A DNA stretch of 64,000 nt from Lingula anatina (taxonomy: Eukaryota > Brachiopoda > Lingulata > Lingulida > Lingulidae): positions 755,532-819,531 of the forward strand of contig NW_019775602.1 in assembly GCF_001039355.2 (NCBI RefSeq), read 5' to 3'. The number at the start of each line of letters is the position of its first letter. Position 1 is the first letter of the stretch. This document shows positions 12,701 to 28,281 of the stretch, piece after piece. Both the position numbers and the translations under genes were made by a program. The notes under the pieces are model-generated. The model was not told the DNA's origin and searched no databases. It worked only from the letters and a program-made list of their open reading frames with translations.

Positions 12701-15700
12701 CCTATACTACATGAAGAAACAAGAACTATTTTCCTGGATTCCATCCGATCAGATTTTATTTCAACGTCGCAAATTCCTGAAAGGATATCTCGTAAATTGT
12801 AAGTAAAATGTGACAATCTTGATAGCCATGGGTTATCCTAGAGTTAGCTAGCTCACGTAACTCACGTAAATTACGTGAGACGACTTTGAAATTGATGTTT
12901 CAGTTGATGTTCACCGATGCAAAATATAAAAAATATCTTGGTATTACATTGTATAAAATATGGCTACACTATATCTACTTGTTATCTGCACCATAAGTCT
13001 TTTACGTTAGATGTGGTATATGTAATAAAAAGTAACATTAAAATGGCTGTAAAGGAAACATTCATAAACAAAGAAAAACATGTTTGGTGTGGCATCTTTT
13101 TTAAAATCAAGATTGCATATAAGATAAACAAGTTGCAAGGTTCGATTGCATTTTTTTGTAATTAAACCTTCGTTAGATTGCAAGCTATGGGATGTACCGC
13201 ATCGATACTTGCAAAGCCACTTTTCGAAAAGCTGTTTAAAAAAGCTAAAAATTCCTTTATAATAAGATAAATTAACCAAAAATAGTATAATCAACGTAAC
13301 TAGCTTCGATATACTGAAAAACAAGTATATAATTAGTCTGAGAATTCAATCACACTGAATAGAACTTGCTCAATTCTGCAACTTACCTGGGTTACACCTG
13401 ACTGTCGCCACTCTCTGTTTACATCTGACAAAAGGGTTGGCTAACGTATGGCGGCATTGGGTGACGTTTGTCTCGTTGCCAACACAACCCAGTATCAACC
13501 TCAATGGAGTAGAATCCACCATAGAGAAGAACGATTGGAACAACACCTCTGCTTGAACGCTAGAATTAAGAGAGGATATCTTTATTGTGTCCTTTGATGT
13601 AGAATCAAAGAGAGATCGTTGTGTTTGTTACCATGAGAAATCTCAATGGACATCAGATCTGTGACATAACACCCCATATCCACGCAATGCAGCAGTTAAG
13701 TATTCCAAGGGACCGCATGGTTTCGGCGAATAACAGTTCTTTTTTACCATCGATGCAAGACCTCTATTCACCTTTATTTTGAATGAGAAAACAGTGGGTA
13801 AAGACTCTCTTTTCTGTTTTAAGAGGCTTGAACGTTTGATTCCTTGACAACAAGTCTTACTTTTGAAAAAAAGCTGATCCAGATATGGCAATATACGTGA
13901 AAAAGAGAATAAAACTGGAGGCAAGTGCACTTAAATATCTAGAATGGTTCTAGTAAAAAATTGCTGTAAGACGAAATATTGGTAATCTGACTATAGGTCC
14001 AATTTATGCATATACATTTAGAATTACTACAATATCTTTTCGTCACGAAATGTACGCTGAGATGACAAAGCAGAGTGTACAATCAAGGGTTTGGATTCTA
14101 AACAACCCAAAAGATCTAAAACCATGCGCAAAATATATCCCAAGCTTCTCTGTCATTAAACTATGCATACTAGTACAACCATATATAATAAAAAAATCCG
14201 TCTGCCTCAAGCTTACCCTAGTCCTAGCGTCTTGCATATCACGTGCGCATCAGCAGAGGCAATTAGGCGGTCACAGATGTAGTACCAGTGCCGTCCTATC
14301 AGCACCTGCACATGCCCCGCACCATGCTCCCACATATCTGCCAGTCGGACGTTCCGAACCGCAGAGATGTTGCGTACAGGGGGGAGGACACTTGCGGGTT
14401 GTGTTGGTGGCAGCGCAGTGGGTTTCAGTTTATCTAGTAAGCAAAGGTCGACAACAGAGTTCGGATAAAGTTCCTTTTTATACAAAGGGAAACTTAACCC
14501 ATGTAGTACATCTTCCTTCATTGGTTTAATCGGTGAATAGTAAAGACATTGTATAGGCAAGTTTAAAATGAAAGCTAAATCGTTGTTTTGGCCGTTGTAA
14601 AATGAAAGAAAAATGAAAGTAGGATCTTTTATGTGTTTTTGTTTATTTTTTGTTTAGAGGATGTCCCATTACATACATCCGTACAAGATACAAGGTTTCC
14701 CTGCGATATCTTTAAAAAAAGCAGACGTACCTTGCTCGCCCACCTTAAGCGTCCATTTGTCGCATGTGGCGGTGTATGTGTATGACGTAATCTGTCCGTA
14801 CGTGGCCACCACATTCTGCAGTACGGCCGAGGCGACATCTTCCTTTTCTGGACAGCTCACGCTATCAAACTTAATGTTACCTGACTTCACTCCATCGCGT
14901 CTACATTTGATAATCTAGGTAAAAACGTGAGTGAGTGGTCAAATGTTTATCTAGATAAAATGTAACTGGACTCTTCTACATTTTATTGCATATAAGATTC
15001 AGCACTAAATAAAATAACTTTAGGATTTTTTACTTGGCTATTGAATCAAAACAAAGCCACCAATTCATACATGTCAATACATACCTTTGTATGTATGAAA
15101 TATTTGAACATTGTAATTACTCCACCTTACAGTTGAGCGAGAGAGAGAGAATGCAACTTACCCTAGAAACAGCCGCATCGGGAGCGATAACCCAAGATGT
15201 TTTTGTACCAGATATCAACACCAACATAACATTCTTCACTTTGGGGCCAGTGGCGTTCACCGACACCATCACTTCGACTCCAGCCTTCCCGGCAGAGTCC
15301 ATACTTAGAACGTGGATATCATAATTACTATCAGCCTTATATCGTGAGCAACTGAACACTTTCGCGGTCGGCACAACCTTCCCGTCCTTCCACGGTGTGG
15401 CAGCACTGTCTGTTCTAGGGGAAGGCTCCACCTCACATCCGTTGAACTTCTGCTTCTGCTTCAACTGGAGAAGAGCGAGTAGAGAGTCTAGAACCAATAT
15501 TATCAACACATGGGAAAAAGAGGTGTTTAATGCAAAATTTATGTGTGCTTCCATTCTCACATTATCGGTAAAACATGGGAAAAAGAGGAGTTTAATGCAA
15601 AATTTATGTGTGCTTCCATTCTCACATTATCGGTAAAACAATGATCAGAGTCTAAAGTTATTATCAAACGTAGATGTACATACATGTTTTAGACTCTATA

Positions 15701-16409
15701 TTATATTATATTATATTATATTATATTATATTATATTATATTATATTATATTATATTATACAATCGCAGTTAAATACAAGTTCCTTCTGCTTCAATGATT
15801 CTGAATAATGGCATTGAAGAAAAGAGAAAGGTAATTTTTGGTGACACAGATTGATGGCTTATTTCACCAACAAAAATACCCATGCATTTCACTTTTTCAC
15901 ACGTACATGTAAGCTATAATGATTATGATAATTAAGCATTTAAGTACCGTGCTGGGTGAACTGTTGTTTTTCCCTTGAGTCTCAGATCTAAGGGTAATGA
16001 AGAGAGCCAGCCCCGCTGTGAACATTAATAACACTAGTATTGCCACGATCACAAGCCAGACAGCACAGCATCGCTTGCGACACAACCGCCGCCTGTTGTC
16101 TACTATCGTCATACTGCCGGAGAAGGAGGATCTATCCGACATTCGTCGGTATGCCATACTCTGCCCTGTTTCATTTCGCACTGGGGCGGAGGGGGTGTTG
16201 GGTTCGGTGGTTCGGTGGTTAACGCAGGCGGAGTTATCGTAGGCATGGTTCTCGGTTCCTTCAGCCCCCGTGCTGTTACGAATGCCCACTCTCAAGCAGT
16301 TAGAGTTGTCGCCGGATGGCGGTGAAGGGGTTTGGGAGGCTCCTTTATTTCTACAGTTCTGTTCTGTGCTCCCATGCTCTGCAATTTTCGATAAGGCGTG
16401 TGCCTCCAT
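14..16409 (-). CDS. SRCR/MAM type II transmembrane receptor (3' end outside window)
   Basis: Twenty-two exons join in one frame (minus strand, 5' to 3'): 16409-15948, 15464-15162, 14914-14731, 14433-14217, 13559-13387, 12524-12350, 11901-11720, 11203-11036, 10458-10199, 9981-9903, 9063-8931, 8604-8432, 7905-7759, 6973-6711, 6444-6366, 6044-5879, 5013-4832, 4521-4345, 3421-3159, 2787-2709, 1466-1329, 258-14. That is 1416 codons, with more to the left. Reading phases agree at every junction and the exons carry AG acceptors and GT donors, except a GC donor at the last one. The first exon gives a Ser/Asn-rich 114-residue tail, a basic Arg/Lys/Cys patch and one hydrophobic helix (about 115-140) with no signal peptide, so the protein should be type II with its SRCR and MAM domains outside, as in class A scavenger receptors. 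Known roles of such domains are ligand binding and adhesion; the ligand is unknown. Start codon: the first ATG of the frame. Confidence 0.88.
950..1165. repeat. Foldback (MITE-like) element
   Basis: Arms at 987-1024 and 1073-1110 are near-perfect inverted repeats (TGCTATCAACTTAA against TTAAGTTGATAGCA), and weaker pairing extends outward to about 965 and 1130 (GTGAG/CTCAC). It lies in the receptor intron between MAM4 exons. A similar outer motif (agtgagactccc next to a gatcgat) recurs at 37380-37400. Confidence 0.6.
1500..1555. repeat. Compound microsatellite (CT)n/(CA)n
   Basis: A CT run followed by a short CA run, 35 bp upstream of the MAM4 exon acceptor on the minus strand. On that strand it reads as a purine/GT tract, so it is not the polypyrimidine tract of the acceptor. 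Confidence 0.85.
1644..2643. mobile_element. 1-kb non-autonomous DNA transposon with ATT target duplication
   Basis: The left end reads CCCAGCGGGCA and the right end TGCCTGCTGGG, an 11-bp inverted repeat with one mismatch, flanked on both sides by ATT (1641-1643 and 2644-2646). Both subterminal regions are packed with the palindrome CAACGTTG and variants, on the left about 1670-1780 and on the right 2485-2620. The middle holds a 50-T run (1844-1893) and a TA repeat (2121-2173). There is no transposase ORF. Similar CAACGTTG-rich elements are known in fish and lancelet genomes, but I cannot name the superfamily. Confidence 0.7.
2709..4521 (-). CDS. Receptor MAM domain 3
   Basis: Exons 4521-4345, 3421-3159 and 2787-2709, about residues 1116-1288. 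[12 protein letters not shown], a YNWSVISG strand, [34 protein letters not shown], and [10 protein letters not shown] followed by VALDDISI. The middle and last exons (263 and 79 nt) match those of MAM2. It is followed directly by another MAM rather than an SRCR. Confidence 0.88.
4832..6044 (-). CDS. Receptor SRCR domain 4
   Basis: Exons 6044-5879 and 5013-4832, about residues 1000-1115. [38 protein letters not shown] and RMLGYR make up the first half; [13 protein letters not shown] and MAGVRC the second. Six Cys, 2+4. The intron between the two halves holds a foldback element (5291-5656). Confidence 0.89.
5082..5125. repeat. Microsatellite (TG)n(AG)n
   Basis: Imperfect GTGTGT run passing into GAGAGA, within the SRCR4 intron, about 70 bp upstream (on the minus strand) of the second SRCR4 exon. 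Confidence 0.85.
5291..5656. mobile_element. Foldback element with 98-bp inverted arms and 12-bp direct repeats
   Basis: Arms 5324-5421 and 5559-5656 are inverted copies over about 98 bp with almost no mismatch. The whole block 5291-5656 is bounded by the direct repeat AACCGCTTATTC (5279-5290 and 5657-5668). The central 137 bp do not pair. A single diverged half of the same arm (cttcatcagactga) occurs at 33661-33730. Direct repeats of this length are unusual for classic cut-and-paste elements and fit target-primed retroposition better, but the structure itself is foldback-like. Confidence 0.7.
6078..6112. repeat. Microsatellite (GT)n
   Basis: GT-rich run interspersed with GC steps, in the intron just upstream of the SRCR4 first exon on the minus strand. 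Confidence 0.8.
6366..7905 (-). CDS. Receptor MAM domain 2
   Basis: Exons 7905-7759, 6973-6711 and 6444-6366, about residues 837-999. Shows [20 protein letters not shown], a DHTL motif, [20 protein letters not shown], and VIFEGVRGG followed by [11 protein letters not shown]. The exon lengths 263 and 79 repeat those of MAM3. A 345-bp TTAA-flanked repeat sits in the intron just downstream of the first of these exons. Confidence 0.88.
7361..7705. mobile_element. TTAA-flanked MITE, copy A
   Basis: Terminal inverted repeats of 22 bp with one mismatch (TTAAAGGGATAATAACTC at left, its complement at right) start and end in TTAA, 7361-7364 and 7702-7705. An inverted-orientation relative is at 52504-52839. 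TTAA duplication is typical of piggyBac and Kolobok-type elements. The middle contains a small conserved open stretch (from about 7599) present also in copy B; it is short and probably not coding. Confidence 0.78.
8432..9063 (-). CDS. Receptor SRCR domain 3
   Basis: Exons 9063-8931 and 8604-8432, about residues 735-836. The best-conserved SRCR copy: [18 protein letters not shown], then [20 protein letters not shown], then [24 protein letters not shown] and ASVRC. Six Cys in the 2+4 split. The first exon starts directly at the domain with no linker. Phase 1 at both ends. Confidence 0.9.
9674..9752. repeat. Compound microsatellite (CT)n(TA)n
   Basis: A CT run of about 28 bp followed by a TA run of about 49 bp, then a (TTGA)n remnant, in the intron between MAM1 and SRCR3. 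Confidence 0.9.
9903..11203 (-). CDS. Receptor MAM domain 1
   Basis: Three exons: 11203-11036, 10458-10199 and 9981-9903, about residues 566-734. Typical MAM features in order: [12 protein letters not shown], a Trp in [24 protein letters not shown], a [20 protein letters not shown] core strand, and IAIDDISI at the end. MAM domains mediate adhesion and oligomerisation in meprins, neuropilins and receptor phosphatases. Exon 10 is exactly 79 nt, as are exons 15 and 20, so the three-exon MAM cassette was copied as a unit. Confidence 0.88.
11720..12524 (-). CDS. Receptor SRCR domain 2
   Basis: Exons 12524-12350 and 11901-11720, about residues 447-565. A short TTSPVSPSQ linker precedes [19 protein letters not shown], then WRYVCDVDW and [11 protein letters not shown]. 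The second half has [15 protein letters not shown] and ends VAGVQC. Cys count is 2+4. The second half is the most diverged of the four SRCR copies (Tyr/Asn-rich [11 protein letters not shown]), so its ligand surface is probably different. Phase 1 at both ends. Confidence 0.87.
13387..14433 (-). CDS. Receptor SRCR domain 1
   Basis: Exons 14433-14217 and 13559-13387, about residues 317-446. A Pro/Thr-rich linker leads into [19 protein letters not shown], the usual first strand of SRCR domains, then WYYICD and HVICKTLG. The second exon gives [13 protein letters not shown] and closes with VATVRC. Six Cys split 2+4 between two exons is the group A SRCR pattern (MARCO, SCARA and M130-like proteins differ in Cys number and exon layout). 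The cassette enters and leaves in phase 1. Confidence 0.88.
14731..15464 (-). CDS. Receptor exons 2-3: juxtamembrane region like the betaglycan/endoglin orphan domain
   Basis: Exons 15464-15162 and 14914-14731 encode about residues 155-316. The sequence has a beta-rich look, with [15 protein letters not shown] followed about 50 residues later by [13 protein letters not shown]. As I recall, the orphan domains of the TGF-beta co-receptors betaglycan and endoglin have the same order: a hydrophobic strand leading to an invariant Trp, then a 'pITSYT' type strand. Five Cys are present (NGC, FSC, IKC, VSC, ATC). This is a resemblance noted by eye, not an established homology; a generic beta-sandwich stalk is the alternative. 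Confidence 0.5.
15508..15637. repeat. 65-bp tandem duplication
   Basis: Two copies, 15508-15572 and 15573-15637, differ at a single base (gaggtg/gaggag). They lie upstream of exon 2 of the receptor and do not include the splice acceptor at 15465-15466. Confidence 0.9.
15697..15762. repeat. Pentanucleotide (TATTA)n microsatellite
   Basis: About 13 copies of TATTA between receptor exons 1 and 2. Confidence 0.9.
15948..16409 (-). CDS. Receptor exon 1: cytoplasmic tail and membrane anchor
   Basis: Residues 1-154 of the receptor. The tail is polar, with many Asn, Ser and Thr. It contains YRRM near residue 87, which fits a YxxPhi sorting signal or a YxxM motif, and a cluster reading [10 protein letters not shown] just before the helix, which suggests a positive-inside stop and possible palmitoylation. 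The helix ([14 protein letters not shown] and following) runs to about residue 140 and is followed by a short polar stretch with an N-glycosylation-like NNSS. The donor lies after residue 154 (acg|gtactt). Topology is inferred from charge only. Confidence 0.8.
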
Positions 16410-16646
16410 GGTGTTCTGGAAAACAATTTGAAAAGGGTCTGGTGGAATGATTACAATCTTCAGTTACAAGTGTTAAATGAGATTGGCACACATGAAGCAT
16501 GTCATGTTGTAAGGAGGGGGGTAATGTAATATACCACTGTACGCTACCCTAACATCATACTATATAAAACTATTGAAACTCCTGTCAGTGTTTAAGAGAC
16601 GGAAAATATCCCTGGCACGTTAGTGTTGCAAACCGTTTCAGACGGG

Positions 16647-16812
16647 GGCGTCTCGATAGTCCGAAGGTTCATTGGTCCGAAGGTTCATTGGTCCGAAAAA
16701 CGGTAACATTTTCATCGGTTTTTTAATCAAGGGTTCATTGGTCCGAAGGTTCTGTAGTGAACATTCGGACCAATGAACCTTCGGACTATTGAACCTTCGG
16801 ACTATTGCTACG
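16647..16812. repeat. Inverted/direct repeat of a GTCCGAAGGTTCATTG unit
   Basis: The unit appears three times on one strand (about 16658-16760) and at least twice inverted (16761-16805), so the block can fold into a long hairpin. It lies 0.25 kb upstream of the receptor start codon. Confidence 0.75.
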
Positions 16813-18404
16813 GCCCCTTTCAGACTATCAATGTCTGTGAATGGCTGATATATTTTACCATCCATTTATAATCTACATTTTTGTAAAAATGCTTATTTAG
16901 TGACGACAATGCGTCGGGATGTGTTTTTTTCTGCCCCATCAATCCTGAACCCCCCACCGTATATCTCCCCTCGATTGTGACAAGATGTCAAGTTATTGTG
17001 TCACGTACTCCCGCTTTTTCAGTCTCGTGAGTCACGTGAGCTGAAAATATCAATTCCCCGCGCCATACTTTTTGGCGTTATTCTTCGTTATCCTTTAGTC
17101 AGTCGTCGTTCATCAGATGTATGTGCAAATAAGAATAAAGAAATTGATGGTTTATTTACGGTATAGTCGATTTGTTATTCCATACTCGGCTACACGTAGT
17201 TTTGATTGCTGTGACGTATCCCATTGTGTTACCCAACTTGCTTTGCTGGTCAGGTTGCCAGGTTAGAAACTTGTTCTATACAAGCACGCTGTAAGAGAAG
17301 GGGAACCCTGTGTTAGGCAATGTGTCTGGATGGTAAAGGGTTTATCGTATTTTGTGGAGAGGTCCACAAATAATTTAACAAAAAAAAAAAAAAAATGAAG
17401 TCCGGTACGTGGCATATTTAGGACAAGTTGCCGACAGAATTTAGAGCTTAATTATTCACACTGTAACCAATAACTACAGTGGGCCACAAACAGAATGCTA
17501 ATACATGGCATATATTTTGTACGAGTAGGTAGCTGACAAGATTAACGCCCACATGCAAAAAAACAGGGAAGACAAAATCCGGTTAATGATTCTCTCGTTT
17601 TAACCTTTGAAGTGATCAAAGTGCGCAGAAATTAAGCAAATGACTTTTATCAGATAGAGAAGTATTCCTTTAAGTTGATGCCACTATTGGCTCGAGGAGA
17701 ATCATTATCATACATGGCAAATACCGTAGTTAATAAGCTATAGGCCTACTATTACTTGGTAACCATGGAGTGTTCTTGACATTCAGCATTACATGATTCT
17801 GCATTATAATATAAACTATTTAAGCCTAATATATCTTCCCATTGGTATCCGCCTTTATTTATTAGGGCATAAATAAATTCCTCTTATAAGCACATACAGC
17901 TATTTGTAGGTGTCATCACGCATGTAACACTTGTAAATATCAAGCCCTTCTTTTTTTCTCTTTCTGTTACTGTAACTGTGTTGTATAAAAAGAAATTAAG
18001 TCTAGTTGTAAAATATCACACTCCACAACGTGTCAATTCGGTTAACAACTGACCATAGTGTACCTGGCCTAAGAGCCTTAATCCCCGAATGTGGACTAAC
18101 TTAGACACTGAAGGCTAGTATCTTAACAATATCTTTTACTCTTTTTGACAGAATCATTTCGCCTTAACCCAATTTAATTGTCGATGAAGAAACATATTTT
18201 CTGAATACGATAAAATTATTTTGTCAAGAAATGATTGGTCCAGACCTTTAACTATCGGACCTGGGGAAATGCGTGTCTTTTTTCATACCGGAGGGTGCAA
18301 AACAAGTAACAAAGCACAACTTGACCGATTCTACTGATATTTTCATCACTGGTCTCCTAAGGTCGCATTCGGAAGATGATTCGAAGACTAACTGATTCAC
18401 CGAC

Positions 18405-18602
18405 TAAATATGGCCGATCCACTTTAAAGCAAGCCGCCTAATCTCCTGATGGTCTCCCCCGTCTCCACACGCGCCCTTAAATGAATTGAATCTCTGCTCC
18501 GAGGCACAATTGCTAGGACTTTGCAGTGACGGCGCGTGTGGAGGCTGGGAGACCGTCAGGAATTTGATCGGCATTGCATTTAGGTGGGTCGGCTATATTT
18601 GA
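18405..18602. repeat. 200-bp imperfect palindrome
   Basis: Inner arms 18444-18475 and 18531-18561 (GTCTCCACACGCGCC and its complement) extend to outer arms containing ggccgatccac and gtgggtcggct. Unlike its AT-rich surroundings the stem is GC-rich. It could be a MITE or a structured RNA; I see no flanking duplication. Confidence 0.65.
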
Positions 18603-20275
18603 TCAGATCAACTTGTTTTGAATGAGCTCTAAGAATCTGGTTTGGTATTTTGTCAATGCATATTGCTATGCTGTTTTTTTTTCCTTCTAATTCTTCTTAT
18701 TCAAAGATTCACTTTATTTGGGGTACCTCTAATTTATAAAGAATCGGAATAGTCGGGTACAGCAAACCTAGTCCTACTACGAAAACGTAACTTAAGAGAA
18801 GTGAAAAATAAAATAATACTTTCTCTCAAAAATTGTAGTGAATTTTGGTGCAACTGTATTGTTTATTAGAAATTATGTCATGATTATGCTTGCAAGAGTG
18901 CCTCTCTTCTAATGTTTGCAGTGTGTGATTTGTGGACGAGGGGCGAGAAAAATCAAATTGAAAAATAAAATGCCCTACAAAGCTACCTTCAGCCTTTTCC
19001 AGTTAAGGCGATAAAAACGATAATACCCTCAAATAAAAGCACCTGATGTTGATTTTTTTCTGAAATGTACAGGGAGACAGTGTTCTAAGTGATTGGCCAG
19101 TCATTTAAAACTAAGTTATTTAATTAGAAAAGATACAAAGCCTCGATCCAACATGCAGGAACAGGTCGATCGAAGATTCGTGATAGGAAAAAGTGCTATT
19201 TTTGAGGAAAATTCGACTTGGCGACAAAACAGCTTGGGTGCCCTTAAAGTATAAAAACGGGTTACGAAATAGTCTTCCAGATTTTCCTCTGTTCACATTA
19301 TGGAACAATTCATTCCTTTAGATTTCTTCCGTGATACACTTTTTTTCTCTATCAGCAATTTCATGAAATGTTGTCCCTGATTATTTATCCTTTCCTCATC
19401 CCGTCAGTTAAGCCATCCATTTCAGTGCAGAAATCTTTAATTTCACCCGCTCATGAATCAAACTCCCTAAATATAATCAATACACCTCCCTCCATAAATA
19501 TGTATACTTGTACTAATAGGGGTAATGAAACTTGATTGACTTTATACCATTGGGTGTGTTTTCCAGTTTCTTTGTTTTAAATCAAAAGGTCTTTCTCGAA
19601 AAAATAGATATTAATGATAGTTATTTTTCTTTTTGCAATTCTATGAACAAGCTTTGTAAGTAAAATATTGGAAATGCTAATTTCGGGGGTGGTAAATATA
19701 TTTTTAAAAAAAGATATTACTTATAAATATACCACATGCAGCAGTAACTATGTTGTGCATTCATCTTAGGCCTACTGTCTTACACAAAGTGAAACTATCT
19801 ATTCAAGTACTGTTTGGGATCAGCTTACACCTTTGAGAGACTGACGCCATGATGTACTTTGTTCATGCTACAACGCCCCATTATAGTTTCACATTTACAT
19901 TTTAAAAATGCAATAGCGTTAATAAGAGATACGAAACGTGATGATTTAGATTTGTTTCCACTAAAGTTCACTTACCTAGCAGATAACTCAGATTTTTCTC
20001 CCAAAACCAACTAGACACATACATGTAGGCAAACGCACCGCGGGCGTCTTTATTCTAATTTACACCAGTATACAGGATGTAAAGAAAAAGTGGGTTGATG
20101 ACATTCGATTCTCTCACGTACAACCTTTTGGCTCTATACAAAAAGGGCCTCTTCATTACTTGCAAATAAGAAACAAAATGGTCTTTTCCGGGACCTTGAA
20201 TTAATTGACTAACCTATATGACCGACAAACCATTTGTGGATGGGTGTCCTTTATTGTAAAATTTAAATTGAAAAT

Positions 20276-20480
20276 TTAATTGAAGTTCTTGTTGAATAAT
20301 CCTGGCTCTGCCCCTGGATGGAAGTTAATTGACAACTGGGAAGAGGGTCCCCGGCAGTGGGCAGAAGGCGACTGGACCAAGTTTGAACGCCCGATGACGT
20401 GCGGCCTCGTTGGGACGGCGTGCAATGCATCTGAAACTGCCCTTGTTTGTAAAAAGATTTCAACCTGGATAATATAATTG
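20276..20480. other. GC-richer patch of unknown origin
   Basis: A 200-bp stretch with much higher GC than its neighbours, open on the plus strand for 66 codons (Trp-rich, DNWEEG, WAEGDWTKF). I do not recognise the peptide. It may be a transposon fragment or chance; no splice sites obviously bound it. Confidence 0.25.
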
Positions 20481-21878
20481 AGGGTGATAGACCTCAACGT
20501 TTTTGAAAATAAAACTAAGCTTTTCATTACAATTATTTTAAGATAAATATTCAAGACGCAGCCCACAAGTACTTTGAAATAAAATGACTTTTCATTTTTT
20601 CTTTTTGTATTTTCAAAGTATAATGCTGCCATTTTTCATACAGAAGAATCGTTTTCAGAATTTCCTTTATTGGGAAAAGCTTTCATCGTGTTTTAGCCTA
20701 TCATTATTGCTGCTTTGAGACACATGGGTTACAAAGAATAGTATTTTAACTAAGATCAATGAATTTCTTTAAAAACTGCTTTAAATACGCAAAGAAAATG
20801 TGCGACTCAAAATTTGCACATTGACGAATTATGCAATTATAAATTTTAAAAATTATTAAAATAACAACAGACACCATTCAGTGTACAGGTTATTTATTCT
20901 TCTTTGTACTCCAGCATAACCATCGCATTGTTTTGGTACACAATTAATTGCTGCAAGTTTGCTATCTCTAATCGCAACATTCCATGATTTACAAGTTACG
21001 GTAATTTTTACAGTATCACAATGTACAGTTCAAAAATACACATATATAAATATTTCCTTCACCTTTGACGTACAAAGCTGCCTGTAGCACGTGTCACACG
21101 ACTCAGGGTGTGATTGGGATGTGAAAAGCTATAGTGTATACAACATGCCGCACATGTATATACAGATATAATATGCTCTGTTGAGGGGAAACAATTATGC
21201 ATATCATATAACACATTAAGTAACAAACATCACTGCTGACAGTCCACTTTCTCACATTAATTATATGCGGCCTTTTAACAATGTGACGTACAATCTATCG
21301 ACTAAGAAATTCAAAACAGTCAGTAGAAGATTCAGTCCTGCTGCTGTTGTTTTCATCATCGGAAGAAATACACAGAAAAGTTTGATTTTCATGCCGATTC
21401 TACAGGGAATCACATTTAATTTTCTACAACACTATCACGACCTTATATTGGTGCATGACACAAATAACATATTCTAAATCCTCACTCATTTACTACGGAT
21501 GTTTCTTGGATACTTTGCACTCAGCAGTTATTTCTACCTTTAGTATTGCCATCGACGACAAGGGAATGAATGCAAGACGTACAGTCAATTCTTACACAAT
21601 ATATGAGCTGAAATAAGGATCAGTAAAATGTGTGGCACACATCTTTACCAGAGTTTAGATAATACTTTGGCGCTTTTAGTTTCAAAATATCTTCATTTTT
21701 CAATTAGATGAACAAAAAATAACGTCCAAAAGGTAATAATCTATCTAGAATCTAGACAATTTTTTCTAACCACTACGCCTTCTCTGTGAACTTAACCCCA
21801 CGTGTCTGCTACAGTGACTGCCACCTGGTGACCAGATATATCGTTATTTCTACATGTGCAAGGTTGTGATAGTATTCA

Positions 21879-21881
<3 letters not shown>

Positions 21882-21914
<33 letters not shown>

Positions 21915-21945
21915 TGTGTGTGTAAGTGTGTGTGTGTGTGTGTGT
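21882..21945. repeat. Microsatellite (GT)n
   Basis: About 30 interrupted GT units within the likely 3' UTR of ATP6V1A, 90 bp downstream of the stop codon on the minus strand. Confidence 0.9.
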
Positions 21946-22033
21946 TAATATTTCTATTGATGGTCAATATACAGCAGGGTGATCCTAGGGTCAGTCAAAT
22001 GTTATATAAGATAAAGGCCACAGGCAACTGGCT

Positions 22034-27998
<5,965 letters not shown>

Positions 27999-28281
27999 CT
28001 GCAAGGACACAAAGACAAACATTGGGTTATACTGTATCACATTAGGTATAACATTATATTACATCATATATACCATTACATTATACTACATGACATTCGG
28101 CTATTTCACAATCAGATGTACACTTTATGGTCCATTTTCGACCAAATATGAACTTCACCAAACAGAGGTTTGAATATCAGTAGGACATTAGTATAGATCT
28201 TGGGCATAATCCCTTCAAATGTTTTTGCACCGTTTCTCTTTGTTTTTGTTTGACACTAAAATGACTGGATGGTCTCACACT

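Larger units (their letters stand above)
16410..22033. other. Intergenic region, no gene recognised
   Basis: Upstream of the receptor start and downstream of the ATP6V1A stop. I find no exon-like conserved protein on either strand. It holds two foldback structures (16647-16812, 18405-18602), a small GC-richer patch at 20280-20480, and a GT microsatellite. ATP6V1A 3' UTR and receptor promoter must lie here. On the minus strand an AATAAA lies near 20890, a plausible but unproven polyadenylation signal for ATP6V1A. Confidence 0.6.

Noticed and set aside
13007-13324. 105-codon minus-strand open frame
   Set aside because: Falls in the intron between SRCR1 and SRCR2. AT-rich, Phe/Leu/Lys composition, no splice joins.
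13643-13930. 95-codon minus-strand open frame
   Set aside because: In a receptor intron; the correct exons on either side join in frame without it.
14050-14529. 159-codon plus-strand open frame
   Set aside because: Antisense shadow of the SRCR1 first exon.
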